Below are positions 51,413 to 60,244 of a stretch of 64,000 bases of DNA, in pieces. The number at the start of each line of letters is the position of its first letter. Position 1 is the first letter of the stretch. The stretch is from Bacteriovoracaceae bacterium UBA6200 (lineage in GTDB: Bacteria; Bdellovibrionota; Bacteriovoracia; Bacteriovoracales; Bacteriovoracaceae), in assembly GCA_002422605.1 (NCBI GenBank), contig DISW01000003.1:1-64000 (forward strand), given 5' to 3'. A model generated the notes under the pieces. The model saw only the letters and a program-made list of their open reading frames with translations, was not told where the DNA came from and did not search any database. A program made the translations under genes and the position numbers.

Positions 51413-52447
51413 TCAATGGAAGTGGTGTTCCCACAATATCCTGGATCGTTCGATGAAATTTAGCCTTCCTCGGGAGAAATTTTCAAGGAGCTCAGGTTCT
51501 TTATAAATAAACTCCATCAGATGGTGAGATTTTTTTTGCACAATAAGTTTATTCACATAACGGAGAAAACTCCGATCACGTTCAATCTCGCACCTGAAAC
51601 CAGAAACGATTTCCTTAATTTCTCCAAATCGGAAACTTGTGTTGACGATTCTCTCAATCAGCTTAGTGGCATGAGGAATAGAACATCCGGTGATGTCATG
51701 TGAAAGACCTGCCAAACTGATCACTCTTCCTTCCTGGAAATAAATAGGCTTTGAAGTTGGAAGAACTGTTGTACTCATTTCTTCTTTAAGGACTTTTTCC
51801 ACTCTCCAACCGAGATTTAAAATCGCACTACTTATTTCAGATCGCCGGCTTTCGAATGACATAGAAAGATCATGGGAAAAACAAGAATCTTTTATGAGTA
51901 GTACATTGGGAGATAGAGGAAAATAAGAAAAAATTCTTAAAGAATCGTCATTTGATATTCGAGTATCAAAAAGAACAGGTGCATTTAATCCATGATTCAA
52001 TTGAAGTTCAACTTCCATCGTCAGCGAATGTTTATAACTGCATTTTTTAAAATGACATACTTCTCTGGTATCAATAACAAAGGAGCTCTCCTGTACCGCT
52101 AATTCAAGAGTAATGGGATTATTCAATCGAATACAATGAGATGGCAGATTTTCTAATAAGATCTTGTGTATGTTTTGACCATCAATCAAATGACAAGGAC
52201 CATGATAGGTCTTTTGGGAATCATTCAGATTAATACGATGTTCATACCAGCTTTTTGAAATGAGAGGTCTGAGCCATGAAATAGATTCAAGACAATCGCT
52301 CTCGCGGAAGGTCCAGACTTCATGTCTGCCCAAGACTGAAGATTCCTCATAAAGAGTGAACTCAACATCTGGAAGTGATTCCTTTAACTTATAAGCTAAA
52401 AGACAACCCCAAATTCCGCCGCCTAAAATAATGACTGGTTTATTCAT
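51413..52447 (-). CDS. crtY: Lycopene cyclase (CrtY type)
   Basis: From MNKPVIILGGG the protein has 344 residues. A dinucleotide-binding GGGIWGCLLA motif is followed by the family's E-x-x-x-V-L-G-x-H-E-V-W-T-F region, here SVLGRHEVWTF. The later block RFLRYVNKLIVQKKSHHLMEFIYKEPELLENF matches the C-terminal part of CrtY. It would cyclise lycopene to beta-carotene. No other carotenoid genes are in the window, so the pathway must be elsewhere. Confidence 0.87.
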   Translation of the reverse strand: MNKPVIILGGGIWGCLLAYKLKESLPDVEFTLYEESSVLGRHEVWTFRESDCLESISWLRPLISKSWYEHRINLNDSQKTYHGPCHLIDGQNIHKILLENLPSHCIRLNNPITLELAVQESSFVIDTREVCHFKKCSYKHSLTMEVELQLNHGLNAPVLFDTRISNDDSLRIFSYFPLSPNVLLIKDSCFSHDLSMSFESRRSEISSAILNLGWRVEKVLKEEMSTTVLPTSKPIYFQEGRVISLAGLSHDITGCSIPHATKLIERIVNTSFRFGEIKEIVSGFRCEIERDRSFLRYVNKLIVQKKSHHLMEFIYKEPELLENFSRGRLNFIERSRILWEHHFH

Positions 52448-52575
52448 AGACCACCTGAATTTCAAGCTCATACTAGAGAATTAATTCGAAGATAGAAAAT
52501 AACTTTAAATGACACTTAGATTGATTTTTTCTAAAGAAACTTATAAGTTGTTTTTTTTACCCAGAGGAGAGCCTC

Positions 52576-53076
52576 ATGCATTCATTTGAATCTCATATTC
52601 GAAGTGTCCCGAATTTCCCAAAAGAGGGCATCGTATTTAAAGATATCACTCCCCTGCTTCAGGAACGCTTTTCTGAAGTTATTGAAGCAATGTCTCAAAA
52701 TATTAATTGGGACGAAGTGGACTATGTCGTTGGAATTGAAGCTCGAGGTTTCATTTTAGGTGCAGCCATGGCCCAACTCAAAGGTAAGGGTTTTATCCCT
52801 ATGAGAAAAAAAGGCAAGCTCCCTCCTCCTGTCATCGCAGAAACTTATCAGCTTGAATATGGCACTGATACCCTGGAGATGATTCAAGAATCAAAACCTT
52901 CCCGTGTGGTCTTAGTTGACGATGTGTTGGCCACAGGCGGAACACTTAAAGCTGCTGCAAGCCTGTGCGCTAAAAACCAAATGGAAATTAAGGCGATGTC
53001 CTTACTCATTAACCTGACTTTTTTGAATAAGTTTAAAGAAGAAGGACTGCCGGTAGTTTCTGTCCTTAATTACTAA
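52576..53076 (+). CDS. apt: Adenine phosphoribosyltransferase
   Basis: The 166-residue protein shows the PRPP-binding loop VVLVDDVLATGGT (111-123) and the Apt-specific IRSVPNFPKEGIVFKDITPLL block near the N-terminus. Length is near the normal 170-180. It salvages adenine to AMP. A ribosome-binding site (GAGGAG) precedes the ATG. Confidence 0.95.
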   Translation: MHSFESHIRSVPNFPKEGIVFKDITPLLQERFSEVIEAMSQNINWDEVDYVVGIEARGFILGAAMAQLKGKGFIPMRKKGKLPPPVIAETYQLEYGTDTLEMIQESKPSRVVLVDDVLATGGTLKAAASLCAKNQMEIKAMSLLINLTFLNKFKEEGLPVVSVLNY

Positions 53077-53114
53077 ACTCTTTTAATACTCCCAAAATCG
53101 ATTACACTTTTATT

Positions 53115-54365
53115 ATGTGGATCATTTTGGGAGTTCTTTTATCCTTTGGGGCCTATGCACTTGAGCCCTCTGAGAAATTGAACAATGTAAAAATTTTGCG
53201 TGTGCTGCCAGACAACGTCATAGTGCTTAATCGAGGCTTAGAAGATGGCATCCTCCGAAACGATCACATTAAAATCTCGAGTGAAGTAGTAGGCTATAGC
53301 GCACGGGCCGTTTGTTTGAAGGTTAATCGTAATCTCTCCTATTGGCGGCTCTATCGTGTCCCTAATGCTGAAGCTTTCTCCCTGGACTACTCCTATACCC
53401 TTACTGGAATGGCAGATAAAGAGATCCCGGATCAAGTAGCAAAAATTCGTGATACACGTCAGACTTTTGAAGAACCTAAAAAGAAAGATCCTGGACCAGA
53501 CCCTTTTAGTATCAAAACTGATCTACCTACCAAATTAACCGAGAGAGATTTGATTAAGGCCGAAGGTCCCGAACGTAGAAAACTCTTCATCGAAAAGGCC
53601 CTGAACAAGGACCAACTTCAACGTGATCTTAAAGATTATAGAGTTTCTCTCTATGCTTCTCCCTTCACCCGCCAATCTATTAATCAAGGTGAAAGCCTTC
53701 GCTATGGTTTCCGTGGTGGAAATATTGCTTCCAAATATCGACTGTTAACTCAATTTGAGCAGCAGCAAACAAGACTTAAAGACCCTGTAACGAAAGAGTC
53801 CGTTTCAACCAGAAGTACCACAGGACAGGCACAGTTTGTGATTCATCGCCTTTCCTCTTCTCTTTCTTCTCTGTCGTTGATTAATTATAATTCACAACGC
53901 TTTAGTGAAATGGCAACACCTAAGCATCATTGGCAAGCAGGACCTCTTGGATTCACCTGGCACATCTACGAGTCCGACACCTGGGAATATATGGATCTGT
54001 CTTATATTCCTCTCTACGATATCAGAAGCACTGAAGTGATGGATGAAACCGGGAAAATCACAACGGAAGAAAAAAACGGTCTTCGCCACGGTTTTCGTTT
54101 CGCCTTCAAAACCAGGATCAATGAAAGAGTGGCATTCGAAAATCTTCTTTGGGTTAAACCTTTTCAGGAACTCGCCAGTTGGGAGCTGGAAGGCGATAAC
54201 TTAAATTTATCAAACGATTTGAAACTAATTTTTAGTCTGACGGACAATCTATTTTTTGATTATAACTTTGTTTATCAAAAAGATAAGCTCTGGAAGACTC
54301 TGAGTAACCTTCCTGAGACCAATACCATCAACTCAATTAATGTTCGTTACGATTTCGATATCTAG
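53115..54365 (+). CDS. Outer-membrane-type protein with N-terminal beta domain
   Basis: The 416-residue product has a signal peptide (ending AYALE). Residues about 22-100 resemble an OB- or FlgT-C-like beta domain (KILRVLPDNVIVLNRGLEDGI). A charged linker follows. From about 190 to the end, alternating strands (FRFAFKTRINERVAFENLLWVKP, LFFDYNFVYQKD) close with NSINVRYDFDI, the look of a small outer-membrane barrel. No family is recognised. It follows apt by 38 bases and its stop overlaps the convergent tlyA. Confidence 0.65.
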   Translation: MWIILGVLLSFGAYALEPSEKLNNVKILRVLPDNVIVLNRGLEDGILRNDHIKISSEVVGYSARAVCLKVNRNLSYWRLYRVPNAEAFSLDYSYTLTGMADKEIPDQVAKIRDTRQTFEEPKKKDPGPDPFSIKTDLPTKLTERDLIKAEGPERRKLFIEKALNKDQLQRDLKDYRVSLYASPFTRQSINQGESLRYGFRGGNIASKYRLLTQFEQQQTRLKDPVTKESVSTRSTTGQAQFVIHRLSSSLSSLSLINYNSQRFSEMATPKHHWQAGPLGFTWHIYESDTWEYMDLSYIPLYDIRSTEVMDETGKITTEEKNGLRHGFRFAFKTRINERVAFENLLWVKPFQELASWELEGDNLNLSNDLKLIFSLTDNLFFDYNFVYQKDKLWKTLSNLPETNTINSINVRYDFDI

Positions 54366-55081
54366 GCACGAGTGAGCCAACTCAAGAATTCTTTATTGCC
54401 AGATTTACCCTCTATGGGAGAATCAATCGTCTGATGATGGATCCATCCATGAGTAACAGCAAAGGCCACAACTTCATCCAGAACTTCTTTTTGAATCACT
54501 GGATCCTTAATGACATTATCCTTCGGAAGACGCTCCCTTCCCGCTTCAAACTGAGGCTTTACCAAGACCACAAGATCGGCTCCAGGCTTTAACAGCTTTC
54601 TTACCGAGTCCAAAACCTTCGTAATAGAAATAAACGAAAGATCCATCACTGATCCATCAGCGAGCTCAGGCAGTGCTTCGAGCTCACGAATGTTTGTGCC
54701 TTCCATATTGATGACTCGAGAATCTTCCCGGAGTTTCTGGGCCAGTTGATCGTGACCGACATCGATAGCATAAACTTTGGAAGCTCCGTTTTCTAATAAG
54801 ACTTCTGTGAAGCCTCCGGTACTTGCTCCGACATCTAGGAAAACTTTATTTTGAATAGTGACATTAAATTCACTCAAAGCTTTCTCAAGCTTAAAGGCTC
54901 CACGTCCCACAAAGAGCTTGGAATTTACTTCTATGAGAGCTTCACTATCGATTATTTCTCCCGCCTTCTTGATAACCAGGCCATTAACTGAGACATGACC
55001 GTTTTCAATTAAACTCTTGGCTTGAGAACGGCTGGCAACCAGCCCTTTATCAGTTAATACTTTATCCGCTCTGTCTTTCAC
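54362..55081 (-). CDS. tlyA: TlyA-family rRNA methyltransferase
   Basis: The 239-residue protein has an N-terminal S4 domain (RADKVLTDKGLVASRSQAKSLI, to about residue 60) and an FtsJ-type methyltransferase with the SAM motif FLDVGASTGGFTEVLL and the later LVVLVKPQFEAGRE block. Members 2'-O-methylate 16S and 23S rRNA cytidines. The start overlaps dapF by four bases (ATGA), and the stop overlaps the convergent barrel gene. Confidence 0.93.
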   Translation of the reverse strand: MKDRADKVLTDKGLVASRSQAKSLIENGHVSVNGLVIKKAGEIIDSEALIEVNSKLFVGRGAFKLEKALSEFNVTIQNKVFLDVGASTGGFTEVLLENGASKVYAIDVGHDQLAQKLREDSRVINMEGTNIRELEALPELADGSVMDLSFISITKVLDSVRKLLKPGADLVVLVKPQFEAGRERLPKDNVIKDPVIQKEVLDEVVAFAVTHGWIHHQTIDSPIEGKSGNKEFLSWLTRA

Positions 55082-55860
55082 TGAACAAACTCACCGGCAA
55101 AACAAAACTTCACTTCCCCAGAATAGAAAATACTATCCCCGATAAAAACGTGTTGAACTCCGCCTAAGGTTTTAAGTGTGATATCCCCACTCCAACCTTT
55201 CCAATTATTCAGAGCTAGACCTGTGGCCGTGAGACCTGTACCACAAGAAAGAGTTTCATCCTCTACACCACGCTCGTAAGTACGGACATAAGCAGTCTTT
55301 TCACCTTCTAAAATCTGCACAAAACTTACGTTTGTCCCATTAGGAAATAACTTATGAAAACGGTACTGAGGGGCTCGGGATTTCAAATCAATGCGTTTTA
55401 CATCATGGACGAGAAACACCAGATGAGGCACACCGGTGTTCACATAAAAAACATTATTGTATTCGTTAAAAATGGAAAGATCATAAATATTCTGATCCTT
55501 AACTTCCGACATCTCTACAGCAAAAGCTCCCTCTTTTCGGGTTACTTCATAAGCGCCATTCATGGTTTTTATTTTATAAGTATCTTTCTTCTTTTCCTGT
55601 GAATCATCCAGGAAAGTGACAAGACAACGAATGCCATTTCCACACATCTCTGCTTCGCTTCCATCGGCATTTAAAATACGCATACGCCCATCAAAACCAT
55701 CTTCCGAAGTGAGGACAAGAACACCATCCGCACCAATTCCAAAATGTCGGTTGCAAAGATTTTTGACTAGATTTTCAGTCACCGGATAATTCGGATGATC
55801 CAGAACAACGAAGTCATTGCCATTGCCCGAGTACTTTTTAAATTGAATTTTTGTTTCCAT
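55078..55860 (-). CDS. dapF: Diaminopimelate epimerase
   Basis: The 260-residue protein has both catalytic cysteines: C73 in AEMCGNGIRCL and C206 in ETLSCGTG. N-terminal FKKYSGNGNDFVVLD and DGVLVL blocks match DapF. It converts LL- to meso-diaminopimelate for lysine and peptidoglycan. It forms an overlapping operon with tlyA. Confidence 0.96.
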   Translation of the reverse strand: METKIQFKKYSGNGNDFVVLDHPNYPVTENLVKNLCNRHFGIGADGVLVLTSEDGFDGRMRILNADGSEAEMCGNGIRCLVTFLDDSQEKKKDTYKIKTMNGAYEVTRKEGAFAVEMSEVKDQNIYDLSIFNEYNNVFYVNTGVPHLVFLVHDVKRIDLKSRAPQYRFHKLFPNGTNVSFVQILEGEKTAYVRTYERGVEDETLSCGTGLTATGLALNNWKGWSGDITLKTLGGVQHVFIGDSIFYSGEVKFCFAGEFVQ

Positions 55861-55958
55861 AGGCCTGTTTTACCACAGAAGACAGGCTAAATCTCGCCCA
55901 AAGCCCTGAAATAGCGCGTCTTATTAAGCATTTCTCATAGAAAACCCTAAACTGATTC

Positions 55959-55987
55959 TTGGCAATGGTAGGTGGATAAAGTAAATT
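55959..55987 (+). promoter_or_regulatory. Sigma-70-type promoter for the CAT-anticodon tRNA
   Basis: TTGGCA at 55959-55964 and TAAATT at 55982-55987 with a 17-base spacer. Transcription would begin near 55994, about twelve bases before the tRNA. Confidence 0.5.
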
Positions 55988-56005
55988 AAAGACTCGATTT
56001 TATAT

Positions 56006-56082
56006 GGGACTATAGCTCAATTGGTTAGAGCTCCCGGCTCATAACCGGGTGGTTACAGGTTCAAGTCCTGTTAGTCCCACCA
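56006..56082 (+). tRNA. tRNA with CAT anticodon (Ile2 or elongator Met)
   Basis: The acceptor stem GGGACTA (56006-56012) pairs with TAGTCCC (56072-56078), followed by A and encoded CCA to 56082. The anticodon CAT is at 56040-56042, and the T loop is TTCAAGT. The anticodon stem CCCGG/CCGGG with CTCATAA loop is closer to the tRNA-Ile2 type, whose C34 is modified to lysidine by TilS, than to elongator Met. The sequence alone does not fully settle this. Confidence 0.93.
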
Positions 56083-56203
56083 CTTTTTAAATCTTACCTT
56101 TCCCAGCAACTTTCTTTTCACTCACAAACTCGTCAAACATTACAATTTTGTAAGGTTAAGAATCTCTATACCTCTAATGTTTTATCCCGCTTATAATGGT
56201 TCA

Positions 56204-56884
56204 ATGAAGATTCTAGTCATAGAGGATGATCCACAAATTAATTCCTACATCTGTCGAGGGCTAAAAGAATCAGGGTATTTCACTGAGAGTTCTTTCGACG
56301 GTAAAGATGGACTTGAGATTATTCAAAATGATCCCAAGGTTGATCTGGTTATTCTGGATCTTATGCTGCCGAAACTTAGTGGACTTGATCTCCTGACCAA
56401 GGTCCGAGAAGAAGGGCATCAAGTTCCCATTATCGTTTTGAGTGCAAAAAAAACGGTAGATGACCGAGTCCTGGGACTTCAGAATGGAGCGGATGACTAT
56501 ATAGTTAAACCATTCTCTTTTTCTGAACTTTTGGCGAGAATTCAGGCGATAACGAGAAGAAAGTCTCCTCAAAAAGAAATGCCCACTTCCCTCAATTTTC
56601 AAGACATCACACTTGATCTCTTGGGCCGCAAAGTGACCCGAGGAGATAAGGAAATTGATCTTCAGGTAAAGGAGTTTCAGCTCCTTGAATACTTAATGAA
56701 AAATTCAAACCGCGTCGTCTCTAAAACGATGATTTTAGAAAATGTGTACGGCTACGACTTTGATCCAAGGACGAACGTCGTCGATGTCCTCGTGTGCCGA
56801 CTACGGAATAAGATTGATAAAGATTTTGGAAATAAAGTCATCCACACCATCAGAGGCCTGGGATATGTTCTTAAGGAGGATTAA
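56204..56884 (+). CDS. OmpR-family response regulator
   Basis: From MKILVIEDDP the protein has 226 residues. The receiver has acidic residues E7/D8/D9, phospho-acceptor D52 (VILDLMLP) and the conserved Lys in YIVKPFSFSELLAR. The winged-helix DNA-binding domain contains EFQLLEYLMKNSNRVVSK and the IHTIRGLGYVLK ending. It overlaps the partner kinase gene by about 20 bases. Signal and targets are unknown. Confidence 0.93.
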   Translation: MKILVIEDDPQINSYICRGLKESGYFTESSFDGKDGLEIIQNDPKVDLVILDLMLPKLSGLDLLTKVREEGHQVPIIVLSAKKTVDDRVLGLQNGADDYIVKPFSFSELLARIQAITRRKSPQKEMPTSLNFQDITLDLLGRKVTRGDKEIDLQVKEFQLLEYLMKNSNRVVSKTMILENVYGYDFDPRTNVVDVLVCRLRNKIDKDFGNKVIHTIRGLGYVLKED

Positions 56885-58367
56885 TCTTAAAGGTCTCGGA
56901 CCTAAACTCATTATCAGCTCAACACTCCTACTTCTTTGCTCTGTCACTGTGGTCTCTTCAATTATTTACTTTCTTCTGGCCAAGAGTCTTAGGGATAGTG
57001 ATCAAGAACTTTTAAAGCAACTTAGCGAAAGCTATGCCCAAACTTATCTTGAGCATGGTCCAGAGAGTCTCGCAAAGGAGATTTCAAATGGACTCATCGT
57101 CATCATCGCTGCCCCTTCAGAAAAGAACCTTTTTACGAAAATAACAAAAGAGATTGAGGAAGAGTTAGATGAAAAAGATGAAGTTCAGCAACTGAAATCG
57201 GAAATATCAAAGCTCCCACTACGGGAAGGGGTAAGAACAGTTTTCCTCAACACAAATGAAAAGAATAACGACCTCTATGAACGTCTTGAATTAAAATTAA
57301 AAACACTCGCCTCTAAAAAAGACTGGAGCAACTTACTCCCTATGATCGACAACGACTTATTTGAAGTCTACGTTCATAAACTCAAGTCTGGAGAATGGAT
57401 CAAAGTGGGTCGGAGTGCTGAATCCCGGGAAGAGCACTTAGGAAAAATCAGGTTCATTGCTCTAATGGTTTTCATCCCCTTTATTTTTATCGGCATGGGG
57501 CTAAGTTTTCTTCTCTCAAGAAGTGTCTTAAGGCCCATTCGGGATCTGGCTTCAACCATTCGCGCTATTAAAGAAGGGAAGGCCCAGACCCGAGGAAAAG
57601 TTCGGGGAACAGGTGATGAAGTCGATACTTTAACCATGGAATTTAACTCCATGTTAGAAAAAAATGAACTCCTTCTGCAAAACATTAAGAGTACCGTTGA
57701 TAATGTGGCCCATGATTTAAGAACCCCTTTAACACGTCTTCGTGGAAGCGCAGAGTACGCTTTAACTCATTCCTTAGGTCCTGATCAATTAAAAGAGTCA
57801 CTAGCTGATGTGATGGAAAACTCTGAACAAATCCTTAATCTCTTAAATGTCATTATGGACGTTTCAGAAGCAGAATCTCAAACCTTAAAAATAAAGAATG
57901 AAATCATTCAGGTCTCTTCCCTTGTGGACCGGCTTGCAGACTTTTTCTCAATGGTTGCGGAAGATAAGGGAATCAAATTCCATATTACTTCAGCTCCTGA
58001 TCTTTACATTAAAGGTGACCGGACAAGGCTCATGCAAGCACTTGGTAATATCCTGGATAATGCCATTAAGTATTCGCCAATTAACACTCCAATTGAGATT
58101 CAGACCTACCAGAAGGGTGAAAAAGTTGTGATCGCCATCACTGATCACGGTTCTGGAATTGAAGAAGCTGATCAGCAAAAAATCTGGGAAAGACTTTACC
58201 GAGGAGATCAAAGTCGTTCGACACCAGGACTTGGGATTGGGCTAAGTTTAGTTAAGGCCATCGTGCGAGTCCACAATGGTGAAGTCACCGTTAAAAGCCA
58301 AATCGGTCAAGGCAGTACTTTTTTCGTTTCATTACCAATTTGTAATGTCCAGGAAAGAAGCCTGTAA
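56865..58367 (+). CDS. Membrane sensor histidine kinase
   Basis: The likely start ATG at 56865 gives 500 residues. Transmembrane helices lie at about 13-38 and 197-218 around a periplasmic sensor of about 155 residues rich in E and K. HAMP follows (about 219-271), then the phospho-acceptor H283 in NVAHDLRTPLTRL and the ATPase domain with N-box NILDNAIKYSP and GLGIGLSLVKAI. It pairs with the overlapping response regulator. A PepSY-like gene follows 44 bases after its stop on the same strand, so the sensor may respond to envelope state. That last point is inference. Confidence 0.92.
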   Translation: MFLRRINLKGLGPKLIISSTLLLLCSVTVVSSIIYFLLAKSLRDSDQELLKQLSESYAQTYLEHGPESLAKEISNGLIVIIAAPSEKNLFTKITKEIEEELDEKDEVQQLKSEISKLPLREGVRTVFLNTNEKNNDLYERLELKLKTLASKKDWSNLLPMIDNDLFEVYVHKLKSGEWIKVGRSAESREEHLGKIRFIALMVFIPFIFIGMGLSFLLSRSVLRPIRDLASTIRAIKEGKAQTRGKVRGTGDEVDTLTMEFNSMLEKNELLLQNIKSTVDNVAHDLRTPLTRLRGSAEYALTHSLGPDQLKESLADVMENSEQILNLLNVIMDVSEAESQTLKIKNEIIQVSSLVDRLADFFSMVAEDKGIKFHITSAPDLYIKGDRTRLMQALGNILDNAIKYSPINTPIEIQTYQKGEKVVIAITDHGSGIEEADQQKIWERLYRGDQSRSTPGLGIGLSLVKAIVRVHNGEVTVKSQIGQGSTFFVSLPICNVQERSL

Positions 58368-58411
58368 GGTGCGTGGGTTAAGATATCTATACCACCTTAC
58401 AAGGAGCTATT

Positions 58412-58849
58412 ATGAAACAATTTATCACTCTATCGGCCATCACATTATTCACCCTCTCATCCCAGGCATTTGCCAGTGAGTCTTCCGAAACCGCCTTAAA
58501 GATGATTCCCGGGGGAAAGGTTATTCAGGAAAAAACCAGAGAAGTCATGGTTTTAACTCCTAACCAATCGACTATTGAAGTTGAGTTCAAAAGAAATGGG
58601 AAGTTCGAAGAAGCTTCAGGAGATAACTTAGAAAAAGATATTCTTGTTCCTGACATGGGTCTTATTTCTCTGCAAGATGCAGTCGCATTCCTCAAAAAAG
58701 AAGGAAAGACTCCAATCGGTGAATGGTCTTTAGAAGAAAGCCTGTTTGGAAACTGGCACTACGAATTTGAAGGCGTTGAAGCCGGTAAAAAAATGGACTA
58801 TCAGGTAGACGCTAAAACAGGAAAAATCAAAAGCGAAATCGACGACTAA
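58412..58849 (+). CDS. PepSY-like periplasmic protein, paralogue 3
   Basis: The 145-residue protein has a signal peptide (ending SQAFA) and the same blocks as paralogues 1 and 2: STIEVEFKRNGKFEEASGD, VPDMGLISLQDAV, WSLEES, WHYEFEG and DAKTGK. It is closest to paralogue 1, with near-identical spacing. It is downstream of the two-component genes with a ribosome-binding site (AAGGAG) and probably belongs to that regulon. Confidence 0.77.
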   Translation: MKQFITLSAITLFTLSSQAFASESSETALKMIPGGKVIQEKTREVMVLTPNQSTIEVEFKRNGKFEEASGDNLEKDILVPDMGLISLQDAVAFLKKEGKTPIGEWSLEESLFGNWHYEFEGVEAGKKMDYQVDAKTGKIKSEIDD

Positions 58850-58852
58850 AAG

Positions 58853-58886
58853 AGAAAATAAAAAGGCCCCTGGATATCCAGGGGCC
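58853..58886 (-). terminator. Intrinsic terminator for the collagen-like gene
   Basis: A perfect 22-base palindrome (GGCCCCTGGA/TCCAGGGGCC, 58865-58886). On the minus strand it is followed by a T-rich tract, so it terminates the collagen-like transcript. On the plus strand it could also slow readthrough from paralogue 3. Confidence 0.85.
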
Positions 58887-58930
58887 CGAGTTTCATAGAT
58901 CTTTAGGCTGCATTCCTAATCTCTGTTTGC

Positions 58931-60232
58931 TTACGGCGTACAGCCGCTATTTTCGGCGTTGTTGTTGCCACAAGAGTTTCCAGGGGCATCTTGGTCGCCA
59001 TTACCGTGACCATTGTTACCGCCGTTATTCTTCCCGTCTTTACCATCCTTGCCGTCTTTACCGTCTTTACCGTCTTTACCGTCTTCACCATCTTTACCAT
59101 CTTTACCGTCGATACCGTCTTTACCATCGATACCGTCTTTACCATCTTTACCATCTTTACCGTCGATACCGTCTTTACCATCTTTACCGTCGATACCATC
59201 TTTACCATCGATACCGTCTTTACCATCTTTACCATCTTTACCATCGATACCGTCTTTACCGTCGATACCGTCTTTACCATCGATACCGTCTTTACCGTCG
59301 ATACCGTCTTTACCATCTTTACCATCAAGACCGTTCTTACCGTCTTTACCATCTTTACCGTCAAGACCATTCTTACCGTCTTTACCGTCAAGACCGTTCT
59401 TACCGTCTTTTCCGTCTTTACCGTCAAGACCGTTCTTACCGTCTTTTCCGTCTTTTCCGTTCAGACCGTCTTTACCATCTTTACCGTTCTCACCTTGAAG
59501 ACCACGTTCGCCTTTTTCACCTTGTAGGCCTTGTTCTCCACGGTCACCTTTGTCACCTTTATCACCTTTGTCACCCTTGTCGCCTTTTTCGCCTTTCGGC
59601 CCTTGGACTCCTTGGATGCCATCTTTACCGTCTCTGCCATTCTGGCCATCATTACCATCACGGCCATCTTTACCATCTTTGCCGTTATAATCACCGCGCT
59701 TAAGCTTTCTGATCTCGAGGATCATCATAATTGTTACAACTGTAACAATTGCAGCACCTACGATGATGGCAATTTTTTTGTAGTTAACCTGGCCGCCAGC
59801 AGAAAGGAAAGCAGAACCAGTTTGGTTAGTTTCCGACATGAACTTCAAAGATGCTTTTGCAATTTCGTCATCAGAAAGATTTTGCTCGTTCAATGAATTT
59901 ACGAATGAGCGGTATTCTTTTTTGCTCATCGGGCTTAGGATTCTATTTTCCATTGCAGAATTGATATCTACAACTTTAACTCCAGACTCAATTAAAGACT
60001 CTAAGCCATCTCTAAGACGAGCATCAGCGTCTTCTTTATATGTAAGACTTTCGCCATCCCAACCATCCATGATGTATTGGTATTCATCAAAAAGATTATT
60101 AACGTTCTGAATGCTCACAGATGCCGAGCGATGCGTTTCTACTCTTTGAGTAGAAGCAATTGCTGTTGCATTTGCGCCCATTGTGATGGCCAGAGTTAGG
60201 CTTAAAATTTGTTTGTGGACTTTCAAAGACAT
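58931..60232 (-). CDS. Membrane-anchored collagen-like protein
   Basis: From the ATG at 60232 (preceded by GGAG) the protein has 433 residues. A signal-like helix (about 9-26, ending ATAIAS) leads a helical domain of about 125 residues. A transmembrane helix follows at about 153-172 (IAIIVGAAIVTVVTIMMIL) with a basic stop. Then come about 72 uninterrupted Gly-X-Y triplets (GKD, GID, GLD, GKN dominate, with only one GP triplet) and a short asparagine-rich tail with two cysteines. Triple helices of this type are stabilised by Lys-Asp/Glu contacts rather than hydroxyproline. Which side of the membrane carries the collagen part is not settled: the topology depends on whether the first helix is cleaved. 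It may form a fibre on or near the cell envelope. Confidence 0.85.
   Translation of the reverse strand: MSLKVHKQILSLTLAITMGANATAIASTQRVETHRSASVSIQNVNNLFDEYQYIMDGWDGESLTYKEDADARLRDGLESLIESGVKVVDINSAMENRILSPMSKKEYRSFVNSLNEQNLSDDEIAKASLKFMSETNQTGSAFLSAGGQVNYKKIAIIVGAAIVTVVTIMMILEIRKLKRGDYNGKDGKDGRDGNDGQNGRDGKDGIQGVQGPKGEKGDKGDKGDKGDKGDRGEQGLQGEKGERGLQGENGKDGKDGLNGKDGKDGKNGLDGKDGKDGKNGLDGKDGKNGLDGKDGKDGKNGLDGKDGKDGIDGKDGIDGKDGIDGKDGIDGKDGKDGKDGIDGKDGIDGKDGKDGIDGKDGKDGKDGIDGKDGIDGKDGKDGEDGKDGKDGKDGKDGKDGKNNGGNNGHGNGDQDAPGNSCGNNNAENSGCTP
59030..59683 (-). repeat. Gly-X-Y coding repeat tract
   Basis: About 218 codons of 9-base periodicity encode the collagen-like domain. The segments for GKDGID and GKDGLD units are near-identical at DNA level, so slippage and length variation between strains would be expected. 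The antisense strand is open for long stretches only because of the low-complexity repeat. Confidence 0.9.
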
Positions 60233-60244
60233 TCTTTTCTCCAA

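Noticed and set aside
58927..59703. Long open frames on the plus strand opposite the collagen-like gene
   Set aside because: They are low-complexity shadows of the Gly-X-Y repeat. The minus-strand protein has signal, membrane and collagen domains, and the plus-strand frames have no signal or family.
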